A stretch of DNA of 7,224 bases from Acidobacteriota bacterium (lineage in GTDB: Bacteria > Acidobacteriota > Vicinamibacteria > Vicinamibacterales > UBA8438), in contig WTGR01000318.1 of the NCBI GenBank assembly GCA_011523485.1, forward strand, positions 1-7,224. The letters run 5' to 3'. Both the position numbers and the translations under genes were made by a program. Under the pieces are notes generated by a model, which worked only from the letters and a program-made list of their open reading frames with translations, made no database searches and had not been told where the DNA came from. Below, piece after piece: positions 6,431 to 7,224 of this stretch. Each line of letters starts with the position of its first letter. Positions within the stretch are counted from its first letter, which is position 1.

Positions 6431-6611
6431 GGGGTGCACTCCGGACACGGGCCGCGTGCTGCTCTGCCGATGCACTGTCGCGTATCGCTTTCGGGAGCGA
6501 GCTTCATGCGTGAACCTCCGGAAACGGTCGCCTCCTGAACGACTCCCGTGTGGTATGCCCGCCGTAATATACACACGACCGAAGGCTCCACGATACGTGT
6601 ATGCTCGAAGG
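6431..6611. promoter_or_regulatory. Divergent promoter region between decarboxylase and TonB-dependent receptor
   Basis: This 181-bp region must hold promoters for both divergent genes. It contains the most AT-rich patch of the window's right half, including TAATAT (6565-6570), which could be a -10 for the receptor, although no good -35 lies 16-18 bp upstream. The decarboxylase ribosome site is at 6439-6442. For the receptor, GAAGG (6607-6611) directly abuts the ATG at 6612, so it cannot work with normal spacing. Confidence 0.5.
6547..6577. repeat. Inverted repeat CGTGTGgTAT / ATACACACG, candidate operator
   Basis: The left arm 6547-6556 and right arm 6569-6577 pair over 9 bp with one bulged G, around a 12-nt spacer. 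A further CGTGTAT occurs at 6596-6602 inside ATACGTGTAT. The TAATAT patch overlaps the spacer and right arm. Such half-site clustering 10-65 bp before a TonB-dependent receptor start is what a repressor site would look like, but no known regulator consensus is recognised. Confidence 0.45.
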
Positions 6612-7224
6612 ATGAGACCCCCAGTCCAGCGTCGCCACGATGACGTGTCCGGCCCTCGCCGCGTCCCCCGCACGGAACACCGCAGCGGCAAGCCGAGTTG
6701 CCGGATTCGGCTCGCCGCACTGACGATGGCGGCGCTCGCGACGGCATCGCCGCTCCAGGCGCAGGAGACGGGCACGGTGCGCGGCACGGTGACCTTGATG
6801 GAGAACGGCGGCCCGGTCGACGGCGCGCTGATTCTCATCATCGGCACCGGAGCCTTCACGTTCACCGACGATGGAACGTTCGAGTTCACGAACGTGCCGG
6901 CGGGAACCTACGACGTCATCGCCCAGCGCGAGCAGCTCACCGCCGGCTTGCAGACCGTCAGCATCGGGGCGGGAGAAACGGCCATCGCCGACTTCGAGCT
7001 GAGCCTGTCGCCGGTGCGCGAGGAGGTCACCGTCACCGCGTCGGCGGCGGTCGGCGCCGCGGCGACGCTCCAGGCATTCAACGCGGTCACCACGGTCGAC
7101 TCGTTCCAGATCGCCAGGGAGGCCCCCAGCACCATCGCCGAAGCGCTCGAGGACGAGCCCGGCATCGCGAACCGCAGCTTCGGTCCCGGCGCCAGCCGGC
7201 CGGTCATCCGCGGCTTCGGCGGCG
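6612..7224 (+). CDS. TonB-dependent receptor, N-terminal part, cut by window edge; metal-receptor-like plug
   Basis: 204 codons are open to the window end. Residues 1-50 are an export signal with an unusually long basic n-region; the hydrophobic core is LAALTMAALATA with cleavage after LQA (50). Residues 55-132 are a carboxypeptidase-regulatory-like beta-sandwich (GTVRGTV...DDGTFEFTNVPAGTYDV). EEVTVTAS (137-144) resembles a TonB box, and the plug domain follows. The plug segment TIAEALEDEPGI...FGPGASRPVIRGFGG resembles ZnuD/NosA-type receptors, which import or handle zinc or copper; that specificity is inference, since the barrel is not visible. The protein should sit in the outer membrane and take energy from TonB-ExbBD. 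The start is uncertain: ATG 6612 has no spaced ribosome site, GTG 6597 is in frame upstream, and GTG 6645 or ATG 6726 lie downstream. The regulatory domain before the plug is typical of Acidobacteriota and Bacteroidota receptors. Confidence 0.88.
   Translation, partial: MRPPVQRRHDDVSGPRRVPRTEHRSGKPSCRIRLAALTMAALATASPLQAQETGTVRGTVTLMENGGPVDGALILIIGTGAFTFTDDGTFEFTNVPAGTYDVIAQREQLTAGLQTVSIGAGETAIADFELSLSPVREEVTVTASAAVGAAATLQAFNAVTTVDSFQIAREAPSTIAEALEDEPGIANRSFGPGASRPVIRGFGG

Noticed and set aside
5063..6538. A 491-codon plus-strand open frame over the decarboxylase
   Set aside because: It is the mirror frame of a complete PLP enzyme with all main motifs; nothing in its translation suggests a protein.
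6427..6747. A 106-codon minus-strand frame across the divergent promoter
   Set aside because: It overlaps the receptor signal peptide and the decarboxylase start, has no ribosome site I can support and no recognisable sequence.

Overview
The window is strongly GC-rich and almost fully coding. It carries seven genes on the minus strand and the start of an eighth on the plus strand. No rRNA, tRNA, CRISPR array, insertion sequence or phage gene was seen. The gene set combines a Planctomycete-type cytochrome c/DUF1587 protein, a TonB-dependent receptor with an N-terminal carboxypeptidase-regulatory domain, exported SMP-30 and metallo-beta-lactamase-fold enzymes, and a large HupE/UreJ-type membrane protein. 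This fits a Gram-negative member of Acidobacteriota (Vicinamibacteria-like) or a related high-GC lineage. That assignment is inference from gene content and composition, because no marker gene is present.

Layout by coordinate: (1) 1-770, minus: N-terminal part of a cytochrome c/DUF1587 protein that runs off the left edge; its last ~20 bases lie in a perfect 28-bp inverted repeat that looks like a fold-back join. (2) 771-928: intergenic, with a perfect CCCGTACGGG palindrome. (3) 929-4918, minus: five genes packed as one operon, in transcription order HupE/UreJ-like membrane protein, exported MBL-fold hydrolase, small predicted lipoprotein, shortened Uma2-like protein, exported SMP-30/gluconolactonase-like protein. 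Junctions are an ATGA overlap, a 4-bp gap, a GTGA overlap and a 19-bp gap, so translational coupling is likely. (4) 4919-5017: short gap. (5) 5018-6430, minus: PLP-dependent decarboxylase of the aromatic-amino-acid/glutamate decarboxylase superfamily with the PLP lysine but apparently not the catalytic-loop tyrosine. (6) 6431-6611: divergent promoter region with an inverted repeat of CGTGT(G)TAT-type half-sites. (7) 6612-7224, plus: first 204 residues of a TonB-dependent receptor whose plug start resembles ZnuD/NosA-type metal receptors.

How the genes may work together: an outer-membrane receptor of possible metal specificity diverges from a block that encodes an inner-membrane protein of a family linked to Ni/Co transport and two exported enzymes of metal-dependent fold families (binuclear MBL; SMP-30 beta-propeller). 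A metal-supply plus periplasmic-hydrolase unit is a reasonable hypothesis, but the substrates are not readable from sequence. The most notable local observations are the terminal inverted repeat, the Tyr-to-Val change in the decarboxylase, the core-less Uma2-like protein in a coupled operon, and the candidate operator at the receptor promoter.
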